From the NCBI RefSeq assembly GCF_002954245.1, contig NZ_PPTG01000048.1:310001-374000 (forward strand): a DNA stretch of 64,000 nucleotides, given 5' to 3'. The stretch comes from Cryobacterium aureum (GTDB lineage: Bacteria; Actinomycetota; Actinomycetes; Actinomycetales; Microbacteriaceae). The translations under genes and the position numbers were made by a program. Shown piece after piece: positions 9,962 through 20,911 of this stretch (within the stretch, counting starts at the first letter, position 1; every line of letters begins with the position of its first letter). The notes below the pieces were generated by a model. The model ran no database searches. It saw nothing but the letters and a program-made list of their open reading frames with translations, and was not told the DNA's origin.

Positions 9962-10981
9962 TTAGACCAGGCCCAGGGTCTTCAGCACGTCGGCGACGCG
10001 GGTGTCCTGCTCGGTGAGGAAGGTACTGAAGTCGTCGCCGGTGATGAAGGCGTCGGTCCAGCTGTTGTCCTCAAGGACCTGCTTCCACTCGGCGCTGTCG
10101 TGCATTGCGGTGACGGCGTCCACGAGGCGGGCGATTTCGGCATCGGTCAGACCGGGTGCGGCCAAAAGTCCGCGCCAGTTGGTGAAGACCAGGTCGATGC
10201 CCTCTTCGGTCAGGGTGGGGGCCTCGATGACCGGAACGCGTTCCTCGCTTGTGACAGCGAGCACCCGCAGGTCGCCCGACTTCACCTGTTCGAGGAATTC
10301 ACCGTAGCCGGAGGCTCCGAACGCCAGCTTGCCGCCGAGAATGGCCGGCAGCAGTTCGCCGCCGCCGTCGTAGGCGACGTAGTTGACCGCGGTCGGGTCG
10401 ATGCCGACGGCATCGGCGAGCTGCATCGGCAGCAGGTGGTCAGGGCCGCCCGGGGAGGAGCCGCCGCCGACGGGGAAGTTGGCCGGGTCGGCCTTCCACG
10501 CGGTGATGAGGTCGTCGATGGTCTGGTATGGGGAGTCGGCGGCGACGAAAATGGCGCCGGCTTCTTCGATGAGTCCGGCGATCGGGGTCGCGTCGGCGAC
10601 CTTGGCATCACCCTCATTGGTGTACGCGGCACCGACAACGCCGAGCCCCATCATGAGTAGAAAGTTGGCGTTTCCGGTTTCGGTCAGGGTACGGGCCAGG
10701 CCCACGGTTCCGCCGGCACCGGCGAGGTTGGTGACCTCGGTGCCGGAGGCCAGACCCAGGTCGTCCATCACCTTGACTGCGGCGCGGCCGGTGACGTCAT
10801 AGCCGCTGCCCGGAGCGTTGGGGATCATGACCTGCAGGTTTTCAATCGGGCCGCTGTCGGCGGCCTCGGTGGTCTTCGCGCTCGTGACTCCGCAGGCGCT
10901 GAGGGCGAGTGCGACGACCCCGGCGAGAACAACGGTGCCGGCCGTCCGACGTGAGCGCATGGTGCCTGCTGTGATTGGCAT
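9962..10981 (-). CDS. tctC: Tripartite tricarboxylate transporter, substrate-binding protein TctC
   Basis: A 339-residue lipoprotein. The signal sequence (MRSRRTAGTVVLAGVVALAL) ends in the lipobox LSAC, so it should be anchored to the outer membrane face by the cysteine. The mature part is a Bug/TctC-type binding domain (NAPGSGYDVTGRAAVKVM, NLAGAGGTVGLART, GGGSSPGGPDHLLPMQLA, YDGGGELLPAILGGK). The start ATG at 10981 follows GAGGA at the right distance; longer in-frame starts upstream lack this. It heads the tctCBA operon. The roughly 200-bp gap to the divergently transcribed sensor kinase probably holds both promoters and the response-regulator binding sites. The ligand is a carboxylate by family, not identified. 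Confidence 0.93.
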   Translation of the reverse strand: MPITAGTMRSRRTAGTVVLAGVVALALSACGVTSAKTTEAADSGPIENLQVMIPNAPGSGYDVTGRAAVKVMDDLGLASGTEVTNLAGAGGTVGLARTLTETGNANFLLMMGLGVVGAAYTNEGDAKVADATPIAGLIEEAGAIFVAADSPYQTIDDLITAWKADPANFPVGGGSSPGGPDHLLPMQLADAVGIDPTAVNYVAYDGGGELLPAILGGKLAFGASGYGEFLEQVKSGDLRVLAVTSEERVPVIEAPTLTEEGIDLVFTNWRGLLAAPGLTDAEIARLVDAVTAMHDSAEWKQVLEDNSWTDAFITGDDFSTFLTEQDTRVADVLKTLGLV

Positions 10982-11179
10982 GGTTAAATCCTCTTCGATT
11001 TCTGGCGAGCCTCTTTGCTGGCCGAGTTCATGGTGGGTGGTGAACTGGTGCCGGCACAACTTGTGGCGTTAGTGAACGTTGTGTAGCTTGCGGTTGTTGG
11101 CGCGTTGGGCAAGAATTGCGGTTTTGCCGACCAATGAGGGATTATCTTGTATGGCCAAGGACGACCGAGGGAACCAACG

Positions 11180-12910
11180 ATGCCGATAGGCGCGGTGTCG
11201 ATAGGCGCGGTGTCGATGGGCGCGCTACCGACCGGCGGCCGGCGAGCCGAGCGCCGTCGCCGGTACGGCATCCGCTCGAGCCGGCTGAGTCTCACTCGCC
11301 AACTGCTGCTGTTTCAATTGAGCCTGATCGCTCTCGTCCTCGTCGCGGTGACCGCGATCTCGGTCGAGCAAACCCGCAGCAGCTTCGAAAGCGGGGCGCA
11401 GCGACGCATGCTGACGGTCGCCGAATACACCGCGGCCAACCCGCTCGTGCGCAGCCTCCTCGACAGTGCGGCCGTGCCCCAGCAGTTCTCCATCCCGGTC
11501 GAGTCGCTGCGCACAACCACGGGGGTTGACCAGCTCATCGTGACGGATGCCGGCGGCCGCATCATCGCATCGCCGGCCGACCCGCGGCTGCTCGGGGCCG
11601 TTCTCGCCATCGATTCGACCCCCGACGAGTCCGATGCCGCCTGGGCAGGGGTGGCACCGATCGGTACCAGGGATCATGTGGTTGCGCGGGTGCCGGTGCT
11701 GTCCAACGCCGGGGTGGTCGTCGGCACGGTCGTCGCCGCCCACGAGTTTCCGGACGTGGCCGAACTACTCGCGAGCGCAGCGCCGAACCTGCTCACCTAT
11801 GTCGGGGTGGCCGGGGTACTCGGCGTTACCGGGTCGCTGGTGCTGGCGGCGCGGGTAAAACGGCAGACTCTTGGCCTCGAGCCGGAGCAGATCGGCCGGC
11901 TGGTCGAGCACCGGGAGGCCATGATCCACGGCATCCGGGAGGGGATGATCGCCGTCGACACCAACGGGCTCATCACACTCGCCAATGACAGCGCCCGCAC
12001 CCTGCTCGGTCTGCCGCCTGATGCAGAAGGCCGGGCGGTCGACACTGTGGGCCTCGACGACGAGGCGGTGCGGGCGCTGCGCCCGCAGGAGGTCGGCGAG
12101 ATCGACACGGTGTTCGTGAACCGCGGCGTGCTGCTCGTGCTCAACCAGACGCTCATTCACCCGCCCCGGTCGCGGCCAGAGGTTGTGACGACCCTGCGCG
12201 ACCGCACCGAACTGGTCACGCTGCAGCACGACCTGGGCAGCAGTCGTCAGGCGACCGACACCCTGCGCGCCCAGACCCACGAGTTCGCCAACCGGCTGCA
12301 CACCATTTCGATGCTCCTGCAGCTCGGCGACACCGAGGCTGCGGTGGAATACGTCGACGCCGTCACCCGTGATCGCACCGAGCTCGACAACTCGGTCTTG
12401 TCCCGGCTCGAGGAGCCCGCAGTAGCCGCGCTCGTGATCGCCAAGACGTCCCTGGCCCGCGAACGCGGTGCGACGCTCGTCCTTTCGCCCGAATCGAATC
12501 TGGGCCGGGTCGACACCGATCTCTCCACTGACCTCGTCACCGTGATCGGCAACCTCGTCGACAACGCCCTCGATGCCGTCACCGGAGCCCCCGAACGCGG
12601 AGTCCGGCTCGATGTGCAGACCGACCAGGGCGCGCGCGCCGTGCGGGTGACGGTGAGTGACTCCGGGCCCGGGATCGACGCCGCCCTCATCGACCGGGTG
12701 TTCGAGGTGGGGGTCAGCACCAAAACGACGAGCGTGACCGCCCTCGCCGGCGGAGACGCCCACGGTTACGGACTCGCGATTGTACGCCTCGTGGCGACGC
12801 GTCGCGGGGGCACGGTGGGATACCGGGCCGAGAACGGCGCAGTGTTCGAGGCAGTGCTTTCGATCGATGCGGCCGAGTTGGTCGGGACCGAGGAACAGAC
12901 CCGTGTGTGA
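11180..12910 (+). CDS. Sensor histidine kinase, CitA/DcuS type
   Basis: A 576-residue membrane sensor. The order is a first membrane helix (LLLFQLSLIALVLVAVTAI), an extracytoplasmic PDC/PAS-like ligand domain of about 130 residues (FESGAQRRMLTVAEYTAANP through VVVGTVVAAHEF), a second helix, a cytosolic PAS domain (EGMIAVDTNGLITLANDSAR), and the kinase core. The H-box is THEFANRLHTISMLLQLG with the histidine near residue 367, followed by DNALDAV (N-box) and the GPGID and GYGLAIV ATP-lid motifs. CitA/DcuS relatives sense citrate, C4-dicarboxylates or similar acids, which fits the divergent tctCBA operon. The start is ATG at 11180 behind GAGGGA. The N-terminal tail contains an in-frame 15-bp tandem duplication. 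The gene overlaps its response regulator. Confidence 0.93.
   Translation: MPIGAVSIGAVSMGALPTGGRRAERRRRYGIRSSRLSLTRQLLLFQLSLIALVLVAVTAISVEQTRSSFESGAQRRMLTVAEYTAANPLVRSLLDSAAVPQQFSIPVESLRTTTGVDQLIVTDAGGRIIASPADPRLLGAVLAIDSTPDESDAAWAGVAPIGTRDHVVARVPVLSNAGVVVGTVVAAHEFPDVAELLASAAPNLLTYVGVAGVLGVTGSLVLAARVKRQTLGLEPEQIGRLVEHREAMIHGIREGMIAVDTNGLITLANDSARTLLGLPPDAEGRAVDTVGLDDEAVRALRPQEVGEIDTVFVNRGVLLVLNQTLIHPPRSRPEVVTTLRDRTELVTLQHDLGSSRQATDTLRAQTHEFANRLHTISMLLQLGDTEAAVEYVDAVTRDRTELDNSVLSRLEEPAVAALVIAKTSLARERGATLVLSPESNLGRVDTDLSTDLVTVIGNLVDNALDAVTGAPERGVRLDVQTDQGARAVRVTVSDSGPGIDAALIDRVFEVGVSTKTTSVTALAGGDAHGYGLAIVRLVATRRGGTVGYRAENGAVFEAVLSIDAAELVGTEEQTRV
11189..11218 (+). repeat. In-frame 15-bp tandem duplication in the sensor kinase N terminus
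   Basis: GGCGCGGTGTCGATA is followed by GGCGCGGTGTCGATG, and a degenerate third copy follows. Because the unit is 15 bp it keeps the frame and encodes repeats of five residues (SIGAV, SMGAL) in the cytosolic tail before the first membrane helix. It looks like slippage, with no clear functional meaning. Confidence 0.7.
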
Positions 12911-13589
12911 CGTGCTCGTCGTCGACGACGATTTCATGGTGGCGCGTGCCCATGAACGCATTGTGGCCCAGCAGAGGGGTTTCACCGTGGTCGGCGTCGC
13001 CGCGACCGGGTCAGACGCGCTGGCTCAGATTGCCGAGAAAGCACCCCACCTCGTACTCCTCGACATGTACCTGCCCGATATGACCGGGCTCGATGTGATC
13101 CGCCGGGCACGCGAAGCCGGGCGCGACGTGGACTTTCTCGTGCTCAGCGCCGCCCGAGAGGCCGAAATGGTCACCGCGGCGCTGCAGGGCGGTATCGTGA
13201 GCTACCTGCTCAAACCATTCAAGATCACCGAGCTGCAAGCGCGCCTGGCCGGGTACGCGGAGCGGCGTCGACTACTCGGTGGCACCGGCGACCTCAGCCA
13301 AAGCGATCTCGACCAGGCGCTGGGGCGGGCATCCGTTCTGTCGATCGACCACGTGGTCGCCACCCTGCCGAAAGGCCTGAGCAAGGAGACCGCAGCGCTG
13401 ACCGCGGCCGCGCTGGCGGCCAGCGACCCCGACCTGGCCGCGTCGGAGTGCGCCGAACTGCTCGGCCTGTCGCGGGTGGTGGCTCGCAAATACCTGGAGT
13501 ATTTCGTGGCCACCGGGCAGGCGGCGGTGAGCCTTCGTTACGGCCAGACCGGCCGGCCTCAGCGTCGCTACGCCTGGCTGGCCGCCTAG
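12903..13589 (+). CDS. Response regulator, CitB/DcuR type
   Basis: A 228-residue regulator. The receiver domain begins CDVLVVDDDFMVARAHE. The acidic pocket is present, the phospho-acceptor aspartate is near residue 54 in LVLLDMYLPDMTG, and the conserved lysine is in LLKPFK. The C-terminal part is a helix-turn-helix region (AASECAELLGLSRVVARKYLE, then RYGQTGRPQRRYAW), as in CitB/DcuR proteins. Translation probably starts at the GTG at 12903, inside the last codons of the kinase (8-bp overlap). A longer upstream reading would place foreign residues before the receiver. It should bind the tctC promoter region, which is inferred from gene order. Confidence 0.93.
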   Translation: MCDVLVVDDDFMVARAHERIVAQQRGFTVVGVAATGSDALAQIAEKAPHLVLLDMYLPDMTGLDVIRRAREAGRDVDFLVLSAAREAEMVTAALQGGIVSYLLKPFKITELQARLAGYAERRRLLGGTGDLSQSDLDQALGRASVLSIDHVVATLPKGLSKETAALTAAALAASDPDLAASECAELLGLSRVVARKYLEYFVATGQAAVSLRYGQTGRPQRRYAWLAA

Positions 13590-13637
13590 CCGGTATTGAT
13601 CTAGCCGGTGTTGATCTAGCCGGTGTAGATCTAGCCG
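13586..13637. repeat. 15-bp tandem repeat spanning the gap between two convergent stop codons
   Basis: Units are CTAGCCGGTATTGAT, CTAGCCGGTGTTGAT and CTAGCCGGTGTAGAT, followed by a partial CTAGCCG. The first unit contains the response-regulator stop (TAG at 13587-13589) and the last partial unit contains the sepH stop, read on the other strand as CTA. The array therefore fills the 41-bp gap exactly. It has no hairpin or T-run, so it is not a normal terminator. Confidence 0.85.
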
Positions 13638-14773
13638 AGGTCGTCGTCGGTGCGGGCGCCGAACACGATCTCGTCCCAGCTCGGCATCGAAGCCCGGCCG
13701 CGCTTGGGCGTGGTGCGACCGTGGTTGGTGCGTTCCTGAGCCCTAGCGGCCTGGTTGGCCCAGGCGTTGCCGGTCGGCTCCGGTGTGGTGGCCGGCGCGG
13801 CGCTGGACTCATCGGTGACCGCCTCCGTGGCATCGCTCGCCCGGCGCGGCCGCAACGGCTGTGCCGGTGCCGAAGCGGATGCCGTGGGCTGGCCCGTCGC
13901 CGTCCCACCGGGAGTGCTCCCGTTCGACGCTGCCTCGCGTTCGCCGCGACGGCGCCGCAGGGACTCCAGCAGGTCGGCCGTTTCGCTCATGTTCGAGGCC
14001 GGCTCTGCAGCACGCTTGATGGCAGCTTTCGACACTGCATCGTCCCGGCTCAGTGTGCGGGAGTAGGGCACAGCCTCGAGGTTGGGGCTGGTGTCGTTCA
14101 GAATCTCGTCGGCGAGGGATTCCTTGAAGTTGAAGGCGTTGCTGTCGAACCGGGACACGTCAGCGGCGCTGGTCTCGGAGCCGACGGCGCGTAGGCGCGG
14201 AATCAGTGAGCCCTTGAGCTCGCCCTGCTGCGATAGTGCGACGGCCTCGCTGCCGACCGGTGACAGAGAGTTCTTCTTCGGTTCGAAACCCCAGCGAGCA
14301 TCGTGGTCGATCTCGTCGGCCGTGAACGACAACTTGACGATCCACCCGCCGCCAGGTTCTTTCCAGCTCGCCCAGCGCTCACCGGTGGCACCGAGAGAGG
14401 CGAGGCGTTCGCGAATTACGCTGCCGAAGTTGACGTTCTCGTCGATCGGGTCTGGGTCGATGGCGGTGTGCACCGGAACGCTCAGCGCCGAAGAGACGAT
14501 GTATTCCCGTTCGGCCACGACCGGGCCCTCAAAACGGCGCACGTACTCGAGCGATGCGCCGGTGACCGCGGCGACGTCTTCGGCGGACATGCCGGAGCGG
14601 ATGTGCGCCTGAACTTCCCGAGGAGACAGCTTCGGCGCGTTCGTGCGTTCCGTCTGGGTTTGGCGAAGCCGGGACTGGAGAACCTCGTCGATGGCGATGC
14701 GATACCGGTCGCCATCTTCGGACGCTGCGAGCAGCGCACCGTTCTCAACCCCAATAACCTTCAATTCCTGCAT
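13631..14773 (-). CDS. sepH: Septation protein SepH (DUF3071)
   Basis: A 380-residue actinobacterial cell-division protein. In Streptomyces and mycobacteria SepH binds FtsZ and promotes its assembly. The N-terminal DUF3071 domain (MQELKVIGVENGALLAASED through about residue 170) contains the helix-turn-helix-like stretch REVQAHIRSGMSAEDVAAVT. A long, low-complexity Ala/Pro/Thr-rich linker follows. The C terminus has the short conserved SepH tail motif PSWDEIVFG, about ten residues before the end. The start ATG at 14773 follows GAGAGGG and yields the standard N terminus; an upstream in-frame ATG at 14860 would add 29 non-conserved residues. It is convergent with the response regulator. Confidence 0.93.
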   Translation of the reverse strand: MQELKVIGVENGALLAASEDGDRYRIAIDEVLQSRLRQTQTERTNAPKLSPREVQAHIRSGMSAEDVAAVTGASLEYVRRFEGPVVAEREYIVSSALSVPVHTAIDPDPIDENVNFGSVIRERLASLGATGERWASWKEPGGGWIVKLSFTADEIDHDARWGFEPKKNSLSPVGSEAVALSQQGELKGSLIPRLRAVGSETSAADVSRFDSNAFNFKESLADEILNDTSPNLEAVPYSRTLSRDDAVSKAAIKRAAEPASNMSETADLLESLRRRRGEREAASNGSTPGGTATGQPTASASAPAQPLRPRRASDATEAVTDESSAAPATTPEPTGNAWANQAARAQERTNHGRTTPKRGRASMPSWDEIVFGARTDDDLG

Positions 14774-14974
14774 GAAGACAAGCCCTCTCGCGATTACCGT
14801 TGGCTGCAAGACTGCCACGGGTTGATGCCATTTCGCGGGAATACGCCGGGCGTGCCGCAAGTTGTTTCTTCGTGTCCGAATAAAAAGATTGTCGGGCGGT
14901 TTGCTATTCCGTCTGGATTGTTGGAAACTGTGCCCGCCGATTTCGTTTTATCGGCGTAACTGAAATGGATGGGC

Positions 14975-15268
14975 ATGGCAACCGATTACGACGCACCCCG
15001 AAAGACTGAAGACGACTCCGAGTCGATCGAGGCCCTCAAGGAACGTGTGCCAGACAAGATGTCCGGCAGCGTTGATGTCGACGACTCCGACAACCCCGGT
15101 GGGTTCGACCTTCCGGGCGCCGACCTGTCCGACCTGGACCTCGATGTCGTCGTTCTGCCCGCGCAGGCCGACGAGTTCACCTGCGTGAATTGCTTCCTCG
15201 TGAAGCACCGTTCGCAGATGGGACACGAGACCAAGCTCGGCACCGTCTGCCTGGAGTGCGACTCCTAA
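14975..15268 (+). CDS. DUF4193 family protein, putative zinc ribbon
   Basis: A 97-residue acidic protein of a family restricted to actinobacteria. Its middle is Asp-rich (GADLSDLDLDVVVLP). The C terminus carries two CxxC pairs, CVNC and CLEC, spaced like a zinc ribbon, with KHRSQMG between them. Family members are often encoded near sepH and dut and have no known biochemical role; transcription-associated functions have been suggested only by analogy. I chose the ATG at 14975 (MATDYDAPRK) because it gives the N terminus conserved in the family; an ATG two codons upstream is equally possible. Confidence 0.9.
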   Translation: MATDYDAPRKTEDDSESIEALKERVPDKMSGSVDVDDSDNPGGFDLPGADLSDLDLDVVVLPAQADEFTCVNCFLVKHRSQMGHETKLGTVCLECDS

Positions 15269-15278
15269 GGCTCAGCTT

Positions 15279-15731
15279 TCACCTCACGTTGGCCGTTCGC
15301 GATTCATTGATCGCGGCGGCCAACTCTCGTGGGTGACGGCTGGAGATGACCCAGTACGGCGCCGGATCTTTCGCATCCACGATGGGCACGCGCACGACGG
15401 GGTCGATCCAGCCGCGAATGAGCAGCCAGGCACGGGCATCCAGCCGGGGACCACGCTCCTGGGTGGCTTCTTTCGCCTCGAACGCGCTCGCTTCGCCGAG
15501 CAACGTGGTCGAAATCGTGGCGGGGCCGGCGATCAACTCGCCGTTCTGCACGCGAACGACCGGTGAGGCTAGCACGAGCAGCAGCACGCAGCCGCCGTAC
15601 AGAACGGCGGCCGTGACAATGCCGGCGAACAGAGAGATCGGCACGAGCACGAGAATGCTCGCTGGTATCACCAGAGCGGTGACGATGAAGGCCCAGGCGT
15701 TGGGCCACAGTTTTTCACGGTAATCAGGCAT
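15279..15731 (-). CDS. DUF3093 family membrane protein
   Basis: A 150-residue protein with two adjacent membrane helices near the N terminus (AWAFIVTALVIPASILVLVP and IVTAAVLYGGCVLLLVLA). A soluble C-terminal domain follows, containing PVVRVQNGELIAGPATI and PYWVISSRHPRELAAAI, the signature of DUF3093. The function is not known. It is encoded next to dut and DUF4193 in many actinobacteria. It is divergent from dut; the 38-bp gap between the two starts must hold at least one promoter. It is convergent with the DUF4193 gene, whose stop lies 10 bp away. Confidence 0.9.
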   Translation of the reverse strand: MPDYREKLWPNAWAFIVTALVIPASILVLVPISLFAGIVTAAVLYGGCVLLLVLASPVVRVQNGELIAGPATISTTLLGEASAFEAKEATQERGPRLDARAWLLIRGWIDPVVRVPIVDAKDPAPYWVISSRHPRELAAAINESRTANVR

Positions 15732-15769
15732 GGCTCTATTCGATCAGATAACTGCACTACCCTCGACAC

Positions 15770-16267
15770 GTGGCAGAAAGCGTCGAAGTCCTGATCCAGG
15801 CATCCATCCTCCCGAACTACGCACACCCCGGTGATGCCGGGGCAGACCTGCACGCGGCCGAGGCTCTCGTGCTCGGCCCGGGAACCCGTGCACTTGTCGC
15901 TACCGGCGTGTCGATCGCGCTTCCCGATGGTTTTGCGGCGTTTGTCGTCCCCCGCAGCGGTCTGGCAATCAAGCACGGCATCACCATCGTGAACGCTCCC
16001 GGAACAGTGGATGCCGGCTACCGCGGCGAAATCAAGGTGGCCCTGCTGAACACCGACCTGAACGAATCGTTCACCATCGCGGTGGGCGATCGCATCGCCC
16101 AACTGATCGTGATGCCGGTCGCCCGCGCCACCTTCATCGCCGTGGGCAAGCTGCCTGGCAGCCAGCGTGGCGAGAATGGTTTCGGCTCGACCGGCGTTCT
16201 GCCTCGCACTCAAGACACTGCACCAATGCCGGGCCGAGCCGCCCCGCAGACAGGAGATATTCGGTGA
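15770..16267 (+). CDS. dut: dUTP diphosphatase
   Basis: A 165-residue trimeric dUTPase converting dUTP to dUMP and pyrophosphate, which keeps uracil out of DNA and feeds dTMP synthesis. All five motifs are visible: PGDAGADLHA (near residue 20), PRSGLAIKHGI, NAPGTVDAGYRGEI with the catalytic aspartate, GDRIAQLIV, and the flexible C-terminal RGENGFGSTG that closes over the substrate. A tail of about 20 residues follows motif five and is not conserved. The start is GTG at 15770. The stop overlaps the DUF3710 start by GTGA, marking an operon dut-DUF3710-DUF3159. Confidence 0.96.
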   Translation: MAESVEVLIQASILPNYAHPGDAGADLHAAEALVLGPGTRALVATGVSIALPDGFAAFVVPRSGLAIKHGITIVNAPGTVDAGYRGEIKVALLNTDLNESFTIAVGDRIAQLIVMPVARATFIAVGKLPGSQRGENGFGSTGVLPRTQDTAPMPGRAAPQTGDIR

Positions 16268-16893
16268 CTGACCTCACTAACGCGGGGGAGATCCCCGAAT
16301 CCATGCCGAAATCGGCACCCGAAGACCGCGAGACCGAGGGTCCGCTCGACGAGTCAGAGGCCAACCCGGTGCGTCCGTACGTTGACCTCGGCGGCATCAA
16401 GATTCTGCCGCGCGAAGGACTGCACCTGCGCCTCGAGATCGAAGAGGGCAGCAAGAGGGTCGTGGCCATCGGTCTCGACTTCGCCGGTTCGACCTTGCAG
16501 GTGCAGCCGTTCGCAGCGCCGCGCTCGAGTGGCCTGTGGCACGAGATCCGCGACCAGATCGCCGACCAGATTGGCAAGCAGGGCGGTACCACGACTCCGC
16601 GCGAAGGCCCGTTCGGCCCCGAACTCGTCGCCGAAATCCCGGTCGCGGCCGGCCAGGAAGCCGGCGGCGTTACCCGCCTCGCCCGCTTCATCGGTGTCGA
16701 CGGCCCACGCTGGTTCCTGCGCGGCGTGATCGCCGGCGAGGGCGCCATCGATCCCGATGCTGCGCTGCAGATCGAAGACCTGTTCCGCAGCATCGTCGTT
16801 GTGCGCGGCTCCACCCCGATGCCGCCGCGCGACCTGATTCCGCTGCGCATGCCGGCCACCCCCGGTGGCACGACCGAAACCGCCGCAGTCTAA
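16264..16893 (+). CDS. DUF3710 family protein
   Basis: A 209-residue soluble protein of a conserved actinobacterial family. After an acidic N terminus rich in Glu and Pro, the family core begins at YVDLGGIKILPREGLHLRLE and includes LQVQPFAAPRSSGLWHEIRD, GPFGPELVAEIPV and FIGVDGPRWFLRGVIAGEGA. The function is unknown. It is translationally coupled to dut and precedes DUF3159, an order found across Micrococcales. No catalytic motif is recognisable. A role linked to nucleotide metabolism is only a guess from context. Confidence 0.92.
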   Translation: MTDLTNAGEIPESMPKSAPEDRETEGPLDESEANPVRPYVDLGGIKILPREGLHLRLEIEEGSKRVVAIGLDFAGSTLQVQPFAAPRSSGLWHEIRDQIADQIGKQGGTTTPREGPFGPELVAEIPVAAGQEAGGVTRLARFIGVDGPRWFLRGVIAGEGAIDPDAALQIEDLFRSIVVVRGSTPMPPRDLIPLRMPATPGGTTETAAV

Positions 16894-16912
16894 CCGGGCG
16901 GGTTGCCAAGCC

Positions 16913-17725
16913 ATGAGCGACACCTCCAGAGATCAGCCCGATCAGCCCGATCAACCGGGCGATGCGGCCGCGGTGCCGGAGGCTTCCGGGACGCCGTCGA
17001 CCTCTGCGCTGTTTGCCGAGTCCATGGCCGGCGCGGCCCGCCGAGCCGGGTTCGGAGCGGCGACCGAGGGCGAACCGATCAGCGGCCAGGCCCTGCTCAC
17101 GGCGATGGGCGGCATCCGCGGCCTGGTCGAAGCTGTACTGCCCGGCCTGGTCTTTCTGATCACCTACTCGCTCACCATCGATCCATCGACCGATGTGACG
17201 AGCGACCCGATCGGTACCCTGCTGCCGTCGCTCATCGCCCCGCTCGTGATCGGTGTGATCTTCGTGGCGCTTCGCGCCATCACCAAACAGACCACGACGC
17301 CGGCCCTCGGTGGTCTGGTCGGAACCGCCATCAGCGTCGCGCTCGCCCTGTTCTCCGGCAAGCCGTCCGACTTCTTCCTGGTCGGCCTATGGACCAACGC
17401 CGGTTACGGCGCCGCCCTGCTGATCTCTGTGCTCGTGCGCTGGCCCCTCATCGGCGTGGCCGTCGGGTTTCTCATGGGCGACGGCGTCGCCTGGCGCCTC
17501 GACGCGAGCAAACGTCGCGTCCTGACCATTCTGACTCTGTGCTGGACCGGCCTCTTTCTCGGACGCCTCGCCGTGCAGCTGCCGCTCTACCTGGCCGACA
17601 ACGTCGAACTGCTCGCCTCAATGAAGCTCCTCATGGGCATTCCGCTGTACGCGCCGCTGCTCGTGGTCTCCTGGCTCATGGTGCGTTCGGTTTATCGCAA
17701 AGCGGATGCCGCTGACGCGGTCTGA
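16913..17725 (+). CDS. DUF3159 family membrane protein
   Basis: A 270-residue protein. The first 60 residues are hydrophilic, with a DQPDQPDQPGD stretch from short duplication. Then five to six membrane helices follow (LVEAVLPGLVFLITYSLTI, LLPSLIAPLVIGVIFVALRA, LGGLVGTAISVALALFSG, YGAALLISVLVRWPLIGVAV and others). The motif RWPLIG and the closing YLADNVELLASMKLLMGIPLYA are typical of DUF3159. The family is actinobacterial and uncharacterised. The start ATG at 16913 is preferred to an upstream codon because it matches family length. It ends the dut operon, 36 bp before the palindrome at 17762. Confidence 0.9.
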   Translation: MSDTSRDQPDQPDQPGDAAAVPEASGTPSTSALFAESMAGAARRAGFGAATEGEPISGQALLTAMGGIRGLVEAVLPGLVFLITYSLTIDPSTDVTSDPIGTLLPSLIAPLVIGVIFVALRAITKQTTTPALGGLVGTAISVALALFSGKPSDFFLVGLWTNAGYGAALLISVLVRWPLIGVAVGFLMGDGVAWRLDASKRRVLTILTLCWTGLFLGRLAVQLPLYLADNVELLASMKLLMGIPLYAPLLVVSWLMVRSVYRKADAADAV

Positions 17726-17761
17726 ATGACGACGGGGGAGCCCCCGACGCCCTGCTAGAGT

Positions 17762-17779
17762 TATCTTGACGTCAAGATA
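17762..17779. promoter_or_regulatory. Perfect 18-bp palindrome upstream of aconitase
   Basis: TATCTTGACGTCAAGATA is an exact inverted repeat. Its TTGACG can serve as a -35 hexamer, with GAGAAT (17790-17795) at 18-bp spacing as a weak -10. A protein bound here would therefore block or modulate acnA transcription. The symmetry and position argue for an operator of a dimeric regulator. I cannot name the regulator with certainty. Confidence 0.6.
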
Positions 17780-17935
17780 GTTGTGCGGTGAGAATTCACC
17801 AGCGCAACTCGATGGAAAAAGGCAGCCCCTGGCATCCGCTGGTTAGGCTTGCCTTGCTGGCACGAGGCTGTGCCTGCCACAAGAATTGAGGATTGCCGCC
17901 GGTATCCCGTCGGCTCCCACAACGGAGAGGGCATT

Positions 17936-20782
<2,847 letters not shown>

Positions 20783-20823
20783 TCACATCAGCGCGCTGCT
20801 GGCGGGCGCTCTGCCAGTGCGAG

Positions 20824-20872
20824 ACCGGCGCGTAGACTCGATTCATTCGGGTCTACGCGCCGGTTTGGTTTT
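20824..20872 (+). terminator. Rho-independent terminator after acnA
   Basis: A perfect 14-bp stem, ACCGGCGCGTAGAC paired with GTCTACGCGCCGGT, with a 13-nt loop, followed by TTGGTTTT. It sits 42 bp past the acnA stop and ahead of dxs on the same strand, so dxs needs its own promoter or read-through. Confidence 0.85.
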
Positions 20873-20911
20873 GATGAGCAGTCGTGAGCACGCGACGTGA
20901 AAGGAAGACGG

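Noticed and set aside
13586..13637. Tandem repeats considered as a CRISPR array
   Set aside because: Units are 15 bp, directly adjacent without spacers, and no cas genes are present anywhere in the window.
17843..17855. Annotating an iron box as a firm regulatory feature of acnA
   Set aside because: Only the core matches the DtxR/IdeR consensus; kept as a low-interest observation.
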